5,066 bases of DNA, taken from Sphingomonadaceae bacterium (GTDB lineage Bacteria > Pseudomonadota > Alphaproteobacteria > Sphingomonadales > Sphingomonadaceae). Each line of letters starts with the position of its first letter. Positions within the stretch are counted from its first letter, which is position 1. Positions 1 through 5,066 of the stretch are shown here, piece after piece. The notes beneath the pieces were generated by a model, which saw only the letters and a program-made list of their open reading frames with translations, made no database searches and was not told where the DNA came from. The position numbers and the translations under genes are program-made. Where the stretch lies: the NCBI GenBank assembly GCA_019454625.1, contig JACFNY010000175.1, positions 1-5,066 on the forward strand, in the 5' to 3' direction.

Positions 1-2
1 CC

Positions 3-989
3 AACGACGATATAGGTGAGTCTGTCCGGTTGTTGTTGTACCGGACGCAGGTTGTTGTTCGGGAGGCGGAGCAGCGTGCGTATGATCTGTTCTTGCAGAA
101 TCTGGTGAAGGGGACGAGCCATCTGTCTTTGGGCCAGGAGGCGGTTGCGGCGGGGTTTGCAGTTGCGATGCGGCCTGGGGATCTGTCGTTTTGCACCTAT
201 CGCGGGCATGCGCACACGCTGGCGCGCGGGACGCCGGTGGAGCATGTGCTGGGCGAGCTGATGGGGCGCGACAACGGGCTGATGCGCGGCAAGGGCGGCT
301 CGATGCACCTGACCTCGGTGGAGCACGGGGTGATGGGGTCGTACGCGATCATTGGGGCGCATCTGCCGATCGCCTGCGGGGCGGCGTGGCGGGCGCAGTA
401 CAAGGGCGCGAGCGACGTGTCGGTGTGCTTCTTCGGCGACGGCACGACCAATATCGGGGCGTTCCACGAGGCGCTCAATTTTGCGGCGGTGTGGAAGCTG
501 CCGGTGGTGTTCGTGTGCGAGAACAACCTGTACATGGAATACACCCCGATCGGCGAGGTGACGGCGGTGGCGCATCCGGCGGCCGACCGGGCGTCCGCCT
601 ACGGGCTTGAGCCGGTGATCGTGGACGGCCAGGACGCCGACGAGGTCTATCGCGCGGCGGGCAAGGCGCTTTCGCGCGCGCGGGCGGGCGAGGGGCCCTC
701 GCTGATCGAGTGCAAGACCTACCGCTACAGCGGCCATTCGCGCGCCGACCCGGCCAAGTACCGGCCCGAGGGCGAGCTCGATCAATGGAAGGCGCGCGAC
801 CCGGTCGGGCTCTATCGCGCGCGGCTCAGGCAGTTCGGGGTCGGCGAGGCGGCGATCGCTGCGATCGATGCGGACGTGCGCGGGATCGTCGATACGGCCA
901 CCGAGAAATGCAAGGCCGCGCCGCCGCCGCCGCTCGATATCATCGCCACCGACGTCTATGCCGACGGCGGCTGGGCGTGGCGGAACTGA
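3..989 (+). CDS. ThDP-dependent dehydrogenase E1 component, alpha subunit (acetoin/pyruvate dehydrogenase type), 5' end uncertain
   Basis: This is the alpha subunit of a heterotetrameric E1 that binds thiamine diphosphate and transfers the substrate's acyl unit to the E2 lipoyl group. Counting from the TTG at 30, visible motifs are HLSLGQEAV (31-39), YRGH (57-60), GKGGSMHL (87-94), the ThDP/Mg motif starting GDG (136-138) and ending NN (165-166), and the loop YRYSGHSRADP (231-241) typical of E1-alpha. It ends in GGWAWRN. From TTG 30 it has 319 residues, slightly short for a family of about 320-335. The frame stays open to base 3 (NDDIGESVR precedes LLLYR), with no ATG or GTG in view. Either it starts upstream of the window, which I favour because relatives carry several residues before the LYR motif, or it uses one of the TTGs at 30, 33 or 36. 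The E1-beta gene follows 28 nt downstream. I recognise the family but cannot tell acetoin from pyruvate or branched-chain substrate; overall resemblance is to acetoin dehydrogenase (AcoA-like). Confidence 0.93.
   Translation, partial: NDDIGESVRLLLYRTQVVVREAEQRAYDLFLQNLVKGTSHLSLGQEAVAAGFAVAMRPGDLSFCTYRGHAHTLARGTPVEHVLGELMGRDNGLMRGKGGSMHLTSVEHGVMGSYAIIGAHLPIACGAAWRAQYKGASDVSVCFFGDGTTNIGAFHEALNFAAVWKLPVVFVCENNLYMEYTPIGEVTAVAHPAADRASAYGLEPVIVDGQDADEVYRAAGKALSRARAGEGPSLIECKTYRYSGHSRADPAKYRPEGELDQWKARDPVGLYRARLRQFGVGEAAIAAIDADVRGIVDTATEKCKAAPPPPLDIIATDVYADGGWAWRN
14..20 (+). promoter_or_regulatory. possible ribosome binding site for a TTG start of E1-alpha
   Basis: AGGTGAG contains AGGTGA, which can pair with the 3' end of 16S rRNA. 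It lies 9 nt before the TTG at 30 and further from those at 33 and 36. Because AGGTGA matches the downstream part of the consensus, this spacing is longer than ideal. The bases are also open in the E1-alpha frame (encoding IGES), so the match may be chance. It is the only local support for a start within the window. Confidence 0.25.
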
Positions 990-1000
990 AAGCGCAAACC

Positions 1001-1005
1001 GGAGG
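1001..1005 (+). promoter_or_regulatory. ribosome binding site of E1-beta
   Basis: GGAGG lies 12 nt before the ATG at 1018, inside the 28-nt gap after the E1-alpha stop. It supports 1018 over an in-frame upstream start at 868, which would run back through the end of E1-alpha in another frame. The spacing is somewhat long. Confidence 0.6.
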
Positions 1006-1017
1006 CGGGATCGGACG

Positions 1018-1998
1018 ATGGCGGAACTGACCTATCGCGACGCGGTGGTGCGCGGGATTGCGCAGGAGATGGCGCGCGACCCGGACGTGGTGTTTCTGGG
1101 CGAGGACGTGGCCAAGGCGGGCGGGGTGTTCAAGGCGACGGTGGGGCTCTACGAGCAGTTCGGGCCGTTGCGCGTGCGCGACACGCCGATCTCCGAGCAG
1201 GCGATCCTAGGCGCCGCCATGGGGGCGGCGATGACGGGGCTCAAGCCGATCGCCGAGATCATGTTCTCGGACTTCATCGCGGTGTGCTTCGATTATATCG
1301 CCAACGAGTTCCCCAAGAGCCGCTACATGTCGAACGGCCAGCTCCGGTGTCCGCTGGTGGTGCGCACCGGCAACGGGGCGGGCTCGCGCTTCGGGGCGCA
1401 GCATTCGCAGAGCGTGGAGAACTGGTGCATGATGATCCCGGGGCTGAAGGTGGTGGCGCCCTCGACCCCGCGCGACGTGATCGGGCTTCTGGCGGCGGCG
1501 GTGCGCGATCCCGACCCGGTGATCTTCTTCGAGCACAAGTCGCTTTATGCGACCAAGGGCGAGGTGGAGGACGGGGAGATCGTGGAGGCGCTCGGCACCG
1601 CGAAGATCGTGCGGCCGGGGACGGACGCGACGATCCTGGCGCTGGCGCTGATGGTGCCGCGCGCGCTCGAGGCGGCGGAGCGCCTCAAAGCGGAACAGGG
1701 CATCGACTGCGAGGTGGTCGATGTGCGCTCGCTGGTGCCGCTCGACACGCAGACGATCTTGGGTTCGGTTGGGCGCACGCACCGGCTGTTCACGGTCGAG
1801 GAGAATCCGCGGCTGTGCGGCTGGGGGGCGGAGATCGTGTCGATCGTTGTGGACGAGGCCTTCTACGATCTCGACGGCCCGCCGGTGCGCATCACGACCC
1901 CGCACATCCCGCTGCCGGCGGCCGACATTCTGGAGGATGCGGTGCTGCCGAACGCCGAGCGCATCGTGCAGACGGTGCGGCGGTCGCTGGGGAGTTGA
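1018..1998 (+). CDS. ThDP-dependent dehydrogenase E1 component, beta subunit (acetoin/pyruvate dehydrogenase type)
   Basis: This 326-residue protein pairs with the upstream E1-alpha to form the alpha2beta2 E1; the ThDP site lies at the subunit interface. It has the usual length of the family. The N-terminal pyrimidine-binding domain shows LGEDV (27-31), RDTPISE (54-60) with Glu60 in the position that activates the ThDP aminopyrimidine ring, and GAQHSQS (126-132). PGLKVVAPSTPRD (141-153) and the DPVIFFEHKSLY segment (166-177) resemble acetoin dehydrogenase and related E1-beta proteins. The C-terminal transketolase domain has EVVDVRSLVPLD (232-243) and ends LPNAERIV...LGS. The ATG at 1018 is chosen because MAELTYRDAV is the normal family start and GGAGG precedes it. 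A longer in-frame reading back to 868 only overlaps E1-alpha. The genes lie 28 nt apart, consistent with cotranscription. Family assignment is firm; the substrate (acetoin, pyruvate or another 2-oxoacid) is not. Confidence 0.96.
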   Translation: MAELTYRDAVVRGIAQEMARDPDVVFLGEDVAKAGGVFKATVGLYEQFGPLRVRDTPISEQAILGAAMGAAMTGLKPIAEIMFSDFIAVCFDYIANEFPKSRYMSNGQLRCPLVVRTGNGAGSRFGAQHSQSVENWCMMIPGLKVVAPSTPRDVIGLLAAAVRDPDPVIFFEHKSLYATKGEVEDGEIVEALGTAKIVRPGTDATILALALMVPRALEAAERLKAEQGIDCEVVDVRSLVPLDTQTILGSVGRTHRLFTVEENPRLCGWGAEIVSIVVDEAFYDLDGPPVRITTPHIPLPAADILEDAVLPNAERIVQTVRRSLGS

Positions 1999-2006
1999 AA
2001 TAGAGC

Positions 2007-2092
2007 GTCATTGCCGGGCTTGACCCGGCAATCCATCCTTCGGGAGACTCTTGCGAAGAAAGATGGATGCGCGGGTCAAGCCCGCGCATGAC
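2007..2092. repeat. intergenic double-hairpin palindromic repeat (family 1)
   Basis: This element fills most of the E1-beta/aldehyde dehydrogenase gap. It is an imperfect inverted repeat whose halves are each also a hairpin. The left hairpin is TTGCCGGG (2011-2018), loop CTTGA, CCCGGCAA (2024-2031). The right is TGCGCGGG (2068-2075), loop TCAAG, CCCGCGCA (2081-2088). Outer ends GTCAT (2007-2011) and ATGAC (2088-2092) are complementary, as are ATCCATC (2031-2037) and GATGGAT (2062-2068), and CTTCG (2038-2042) with CGAAG (2054-2058). Its reverse strand reads MRGLDPRIH and GWIAGSSPAMT, peptides familiar from spurious ORFs over dispersed repeats in Rhizobiales (from memory). There is no T-tract, so it is not a standard intrinsic terminator. 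Confidence 0.85.
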
Positions 2093-2103
2093 TGAAACGA
2101 GAC

Positions 2104-2108
2104 GAGGA
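2104..2108 (+). promoter_or_regulatory. ribosome binding site of the aldehyde dehydrogenase gene
   Basis: GAGGA lies 8 nt before the ATG at 2117, just past the right end of the palindromic repeat. It fixes this start, since the repeat lies immediately upstream and the protein's N-terminus fits the family. Confidence 0.7.
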
Positions 2109-2116
2109 CCTACGCC

Positions 2117-3568
2117 ATGTACGACAATCTGCTCGCGAACGTGCCGACCGATTTGTGGATCGGGGGGAAGTGGCGCAAGGCCTCCGACGGCGGGCGCTTC
2201 GAGGTGACCGATCCGGCGACGGAGAAGGCGGTGGCCTCGGTGGCGAGCGCGACGGTGCAGGACGCGACCGCCGCGATCGACGCGGCGCAGGGGGCGTTCG
2301 CGGACTGGGCGGCGCGGAAGCCGCGCGAGCGCGGCGAGATCCTGCGCAAGGCCTACGAGCTGATCGTGCGCGACGCCGAGCGCTTTGCCAGGCTGATCAC
2401 GGTGGAGAACGGCAAGGCCTTGCCGGATTCGCGCGCCGAGGTCGCCTATGCGGCGGAGTTCTTCCGCTGGAACGCCGAGGAAGCCGTGCGCAATCTCGGC
2501 AGCCTGTCGCGGGCGCCCTCCTCGGGGGCGCGCATCCTCGTGCAGCACAAGCCGGCGGGCGTGGCGGTGCTGGTGACGCCGTGGAATTTCCCCGCCGCCA
2601 TGGCGACGCGCAAGATCGGGCCGGCGCTCGCCGCCGGCTGTCCGGTCGTGCTCAAGCCCGCCTCCGACACGCCGCTCACCATGCTGGCGCTGATGCCGGT
2701 GCTGGAGGAGGCGGGGGTGCCGGCGGGCGTCGTCAACGTCATCCCCTCGCGCTCCTCGGGCAAGGTGGTGGGCGCGATGCTGCATGACAGCCGCGTGCGC
2801 GTGGTCTCGTTCACCGGCTCGACCGAGGTCGGGCGCCTGTTGCTGAAGGAAGCCGCCGACACCATCCTGAAGCCCGCGATGGAGCTTGGCGGCAACGCGC
2901 CCTTCATCGTGTTCGAGGACGCCGACATCGATGCCGCGATCGAGGGTGCGATGATCGCCAAGATGCGCAATATGGGCGAGGCCTGCACGGCGGCGAACCG
3001 CTTCTATGTGCATGAGGCGGTGCACGATGCGTTCGCGCAGAAGCTGACCGCCAAGATGGCGGCGCTGAAGATGGGCAACGGCCTCGACGAGGGGGTGGCG
3101 CTCGGCCCGCTGGTCAACAGGGAGGGGCGCGACAAGGTGATCGAGCTCGTCGCCGACGCGATCGGCAAGGGCGCGAAGCTGCTCACCGGCGGCAAGGCGC
3201 CGGCGGGACCGGGCTTCTTCTATCCGGCGACCGTACTCACCAACGTGTCCGACGACGCCAAGATGCTCAAGGAAGAGATCTTCGGACCCGTCGCCTCGAT
3301 CCAGACGTTCAGGAGCGAGGACGAGGCGGTGGCGCGCGCCAACGACACCGAATACGGGCTCGTCGCCTATCTCTATACCAAGGACCTGACGCGCGGCCTG
3401 CGCGTCTCCGAGCGGCTCGACTTCGGCATGGTCGGATTGAACCGCGGGCTGGTATCGGACCCGGCGGCGCCGTTCGGCGGCATGAAGCAGTCGGGCATCG
3501 GTCGCGAGGGCGCGCACGAGGGGCTGATGGAGTTCCTCGAGACGCAATACGTGTCGGTGAACTGGTGA
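2117..3568 (+). CDS. gabD: NAD-dependent succinate-semialdehyde dehydrogenase-type aldehyde dehydrogenase
   Basis: This 483-residue cytosolic enzyme has the usual length for the family and most likely oxidises succinate semialdehyde to succinate with NAD(P)+. Seen in the sequence: TPWNFPAAMATRK (154-166) with oxyanion Asn157, the cofactor-binding LKPASDTP (179-186) with Lys180, FTGSTEVG (232-239), general base Glu256 in MELGGN, nucleophile Cys290 in GEACTAANR, EEIFGP (386-391) and PFGGMKQSG (452-460). Arg165, Arg284 and Ser447 sit where succinate-semialdehyde dehydrogenases bind the substrate carboxylate, which favours that substrate over a simple aldehyde. Ala292 replaces the second cysteine of the CxC redox switch known in human and some other enzymes. 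The ATG at 2117 is preceded by GAGGA. It lies between E1-beta and E2, so it may act on an aldehyde of that pathway; if the complex cleaves acetoin, acetaldehyde is a candidate. That role is inference. The family is sure; the exact substrate and NAD versus NADP preference are less so. Confidence 0.93.
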   Translation: MYDNLLANVPTDLWIGGKWRKASDGGRFEVTDPATEKAVASVASATVQDATAAIDAAQGAFADWAARKPRERGEILRKAYELIVRDAERFARLITVENGKALPDSRAEVAYAAEFFRWNAEEAVRNLGSLSRAPSSGARILVQHKPAGVAVLVTPWNFPAAMATRKIGPALAAGCPVVLKPASDTPLTMLALMPVLEEAGVPAGVVNVIPSRSSGKVVGAMLHDSRVRVVSFTGSTEVGRLLLKEAADTILKPAMELGGNAPFIVFEDADIDAAIEGAMIAKMRNMGEACTAANRFYVHEAVHDAFAQKLTAKMAALKMGNGLDEGVALGPLVNREGRDKVIELVADAIGKGAKLLTGGKAPAGPGFFYPATVLTNVSDDAKMLKEEIFGPVASIQTFRSEDEAVARANDTEYGLVAYLYTKDLTRGLRVSERLDFGMVGLNRGLVSDPAAPFGGMKQSGIGREGAHEGLMEFLETQYVSVNW

Positions 3569-3587
3569 GGAACGGCGCGCGTCTTCG

Positions 3588-3703
3588 CCGTCATCCTGAG
3601 GTGCGGGCGCAGCGAGCCTCGAAGGATGAACGGCCGCAGTGTCCAGGAAATTGGCCGTCGCCCTTCGAGGCCGTCGCTGTGCGCCGGCGCCTCAGGGTGA
3701 CGG
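3588..3703. repeat. intergenic long-hairpin palindromic repeat (family 2)
   Basis: A second, unrelated palindrome fills most of the gap before E2. Outer arms CCGTCATCCTGAGG (3588-3601) and CCTCAGGGTGACGG (3690-3703) pair over 14 positions with one difference, a U-G wobble in RNA. Inner arms CCTCGAAGG (3617-3625) and CCTTCGAGG (3662-3670) are exact complements. The pairing continues with a bulge into CGGCC (3631-3635) and GGCCG (3653-3657), leaving a loop of about 17 nt (3636-3652). Between outer and inner arms the sides pair only partly and differ in length. The CATCCTGAGG...CCTCGAAGGATG pattern is familiar from dispersed intergenic repeats in Bradyrhizobium-like genomes (memory, not searched). 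No T-tract follows, so a terminator role is unlikely. Confidence 0.85.
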
Positions 3704-3712
3704 ATCGGAACC

Positions 3713-3716
3713 GGAG
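3713..3716 (+). promoter_or_regulatory. ribosome binding site deciding the E2 start
   Basis: GGAG lies 6 nt before the ATG at 3723. It supports this start over an in-frame GTG at 3639, which would add 28 residues translated from the palindromic repeat and would place them before the lipoyl domain. Confidence 0.75.
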
Positions 3717-3722
3717 CCACGC

Positions 3723-5066
3723 ATGGACATCCTGATGCCGCAGCTCGGCGAGACGGTCGCCGAAGGCAAGATCGTGAAATGGTTCAAGGCGGCGGGCGAG
3801 GCGGTTGCCGCGGGCGACGTGCTGTTCGAGATCGAGACCGACAAGACCTCGATGGAAGTGCCGGCGACGGCGGCCGGGCGGCTCGCCGAGATCCGCGTGC
3901 CGGAAGGCGCGGTGGCCCCGGTCGGGGCCGTGGTCGCGGTGATCGCCGATCCGGCGCAGGCCGCCGCGCACAACCCGGTCGCAAAGGCGCAAAGCCAGCC
4001 TCCGCTCGCCCCCGCGCCGGCGGGGGTCCAGAACCCGACATCCCTGGAGTCCCGCCGGCACGGGAATGCGCGCAGCCTTGCAGGACCCGCCGCCGCAGCG
4101 CCGATGCCCATGGACCTGTTCAACGAGGTGCGCACGCCGCAGCGCAACTTCGGGCCCGCGCGCATCGGCGGCGTCGCCGTCACGCCGCTGGCGCGGCGGC
4201 TGGCGGCCGAGCGCGGCATCGATCTGTCGCGCCTGACCGGCTCGGGCCCGCGCGGGCGCATCGTCTCGGCCGACATCGGCAAGGCTGCGGTCGCAGCATC
4301 AGCCGGTGGCGCGATGACCGGCACGAGCGCCGCGCAGGTGGCGGCGCTCTATCGCGGCGTGCCGTTTGCGGAAGTGCCGCTCGACGCCATGCGCCGCACG
4401 CTCGCCGCGCGCCTGAGCGAGGCCAAGCAGACGGTGCCGCACTTCTATCTGAGCGCCGACGTCACGCTCGACCGCCTGCTGACGCTGCGCGCGGAGGCCA
4501 ATGCGGCGCTGCCAAAAGACACGCAGGGCGGCGACACCTTCAAGCTCACGCTCACCGACTTCATCGTCAAGGCCTGGGCGCTGGCGCTCGTGCGCGTGCC
4601 TTCGGCCAACGCGGTGTGGGCGGGCGACCGCATCCTGCGCTTTGCGCGCGCTGACATCGCGGTCGCGGTCGCGCTCGAGGGCGGCCTGATCACCCCGGTC
4701 GTGCGCGAAGCCGACACCAGGCCGCTCTCCGCGCTCGCTGCCGAGCTGCGCGACCTCACCGCCCGCGCCCGCGCCAGGAAACTCAGGCCCGAGGACTATC
4801 AGGGCGGATCGAGCGCCGTCTCCAATCTCGGCATGCACGGCGTGCGCGACTTCGCCGCCATCGTCAATCCGCCGCACGCCACGATCCTGGCCGTCGGCGC
4901 CGCCCGCCGCGCCCCGCGCGAGACCGAAGACGGCGGCATCGCCTTCGCAAGCGAGATGACCGTCACCCTCTCCTGCGACCACCGCGCCGTCGACGGCACC
5001 CTCGGCGCCGAGCTCCTCGCAACCTTCAAACGCCTGATCGAAAACCCCGTCACAATGATGGTGTGA
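3723..5066 (+). CDS. dihydrolipoamide acyltransferase, E2 component of the dehydrogenase complex
   Basis: This 447-residue protein is the core of the complex: it carries the acyl group on lipoate and transfers it to CoA. One lipoyl domain (about 1-76) has Lys41 in ETDKTSMEV as the lipoylated residue. An Ala/Pro-rich linker (about 77-130) leads to VRTPQRNFGPAR (136-147), then the peripheral subunit-binding domain (about 150-187, VTPLARRLAAE through GPRGRIVSADI), which should dock E1 or E3. The acyltransferase domain (about 212-447) has TVPHFYLSADV, SNLGMHGV (367-374) and the catalytic CDHRAVDG motif with His420 and Asp424. The ATG at 3723 begins directly with the canonical MDILMPQLGETVAEGKI. 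Residues 97-114 are encoded by a palindromic repeat, giving an odd VQNPTSLESRRHG patch in the linker. The E2 is complete; its stop ends the window, so any lpd (E3) gene would lie beyond. The last part of the gene is markedly richer in C than G on the coding strand. Substrate could be pyruvate, acetoin-derived or branched-chain acyl. Confidence 0.96.
   Translation: MDILMPQLGETVAEGKIVKWFKAAGEAVAAGDVLFEIETDKTSMEVPATAAGRLAEIRVPEGAVAPVGAVVAVIADPAQAAAHNPVAKAQSQPPLAPAPAGVQNPTSLESRRHGNARSLAGPAAAAPMPMDLFNEVRTPQRNFGPARIGGVAVTPLARRLAAERGIDLSRLTGSGPRGRIVSADIGKAAVAASAGGAMTGTSAAQVAALYRGVPFAEVPLDAMRRTLAARLSEAKQTVPHFYLSADVTLDRLLTLRAEANAALPKDTQGGDTFKLTLTDFIVKAWALALVRVPSANAVWAGDRILRFARADIAVAVALEGGLITPVVREADTRPLSALAAELRDLTARARARKLRPEDYQGGSSAVSNLGMHGVRDFAAIVNPPHATILAVGAARRAPRETEDGGIAFASEMTVTLSCDHRAVDGTLGAELLATFKRLIENPVTMMV
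4011..4064. repeat. palindromic repeat inside the E2 coding sequence (family 3)
   Basis: Two 21-nt arms, 4011-4031 (CCCGCGCCGG through GGTCCAG) and 4044-4064 (CTGGAGTCCC through CACGGG), are inverted copies: 18 Watson-Crick pairs, one G-U wobble and two mismatches, around a 12-nt loop (4032-4043). The right arm continues as GGGAATG (4062-4068). The pattern CCCGC...GCGGG...TCCAG...CTGGA.TCCCGC...CGGGAATG matches a repeat type I remember from many alphaproteobacteria, usually between genes. Here it is read in frame as residues 97-114 of E2, in the flexible linker. Confidence 0.75.

Noticed and set aside
921..932. CCG microsatellite in E1-alpha
   Set aside because: Only four units, encoding PPPP in an ordinary Pro-rich C-terminal stretch of a GC-rich gene.
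868..1017. In-frame 50-residue upstream extension of E1-beta
   Set aside because: It overlaps the end of E1-alpha in another frame and is Arg/Pro-rich; the family start is MAELTYRDAV at 1018.
1207..1905. A 232-codon - strand open frame over E1-beta
   Set aside because: Arg/His-rich shadow of a well-conserved gene with no recognisable domain.
2007..2092. Intrinsic transcription terminator after E1-beta
   Set aside because: The stems are strong but no T-tract follows either hairpin, and the sequence fits a dispersed repeat; the same applies to 3588-3703.
1892..3547. A 551-codon open frame on the - strand over the aldehyde dehydrogenase gene
   Set aside because: It is antisense to a gene with complete catalytic motifs, is very rich in Arg, His and Gly as expected from a GC-rich shadow frame, and runs through repeat family 1. 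No family is recognisable.
3639..3722. In-frame GTG extension of E2 by 28 residues
   Set aside because: The added peptide comes from the palindromic repeat, and the normal lipoyl-domain start with a ribosome binding site is at 3723.
4659..4676. Short TCGCGG tandem repeat in E2
   Set aside because: It encodes the conserved-looking IAVAVAL strand of the acyltransferase domain and is explained by codon bias.
1..5066. CRISPR array, tRNA, rRNA, insertion sequence or phage genes
   Set aside because: No regularly spaced direct repeats, cloverleaf sequence, transposase or phage-like protein could be seen on either strand.

Overview
This is a GC-rich window with strong third-position G/C. It holds four genes on the + strand and no credible gene on the - strand. 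The layout, the protein families and three kinds of short palindromic repeat typical of Hyphomicrobiales (Rhizobiales) point to an alphaproteobacterium, perhaps near Bradyrhizobium, Rhodopseudomonas or Xanthobacteraceae. The lineage is inferred from memory of such genomes; no search was run.

Region by region: bases 3-989 encode the alpha subunit of a thiamine-diphosphate (ThDP) dependent E1 dehydrogenase. Its frame is open to the left edge, so its true start may lie outside. After 28 nt, 1018-1998 encode the E1 beta subunit. A 118-nt gap (1999-2116) is mostly filled by a double-hairpin repeat. Bases 2117-3568 encode an NAD-dependent succinate-semialdehyde dehydrogenase-type aldehyde dehydrogenase. 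A 154-nt gap (3569-3722) is mostly filled by a second, unrelated long hairpin repeat. Bases 3723-5066 encode the lipoyl-bearing E2 acyltransferase, whose stop codon is the last codon of the window. A third palindromic repeat (4011-4064) lies inside the E2 coding sequence, in the linker between the lipoyl and subunit-binding domains.

The four genes look like one operon for an acetoin dehydrogenase-like or 2-oxoacid dehydrogenase-like complex. E1 (alpha2beta2) would cleave or decarboxylate the substrate on ThDP, E2 would pass the acyl group from its lipoyl lysine to CoA, and an E3 flavoprotein (not in the window) would reoxidise the lipoyl group. The aldehyde dehydrogenase between E1 and E2 probably handles an aldehyde from the same pathway, but the real substrate cannot be read from sequence.

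I see no new defence, mobile or RNA system. The most interesting features are the three palindromes, especially the one translated within E2, and the enzyme order E1-alpha, E1-beta, aldehyde dehydrogenase, E2.
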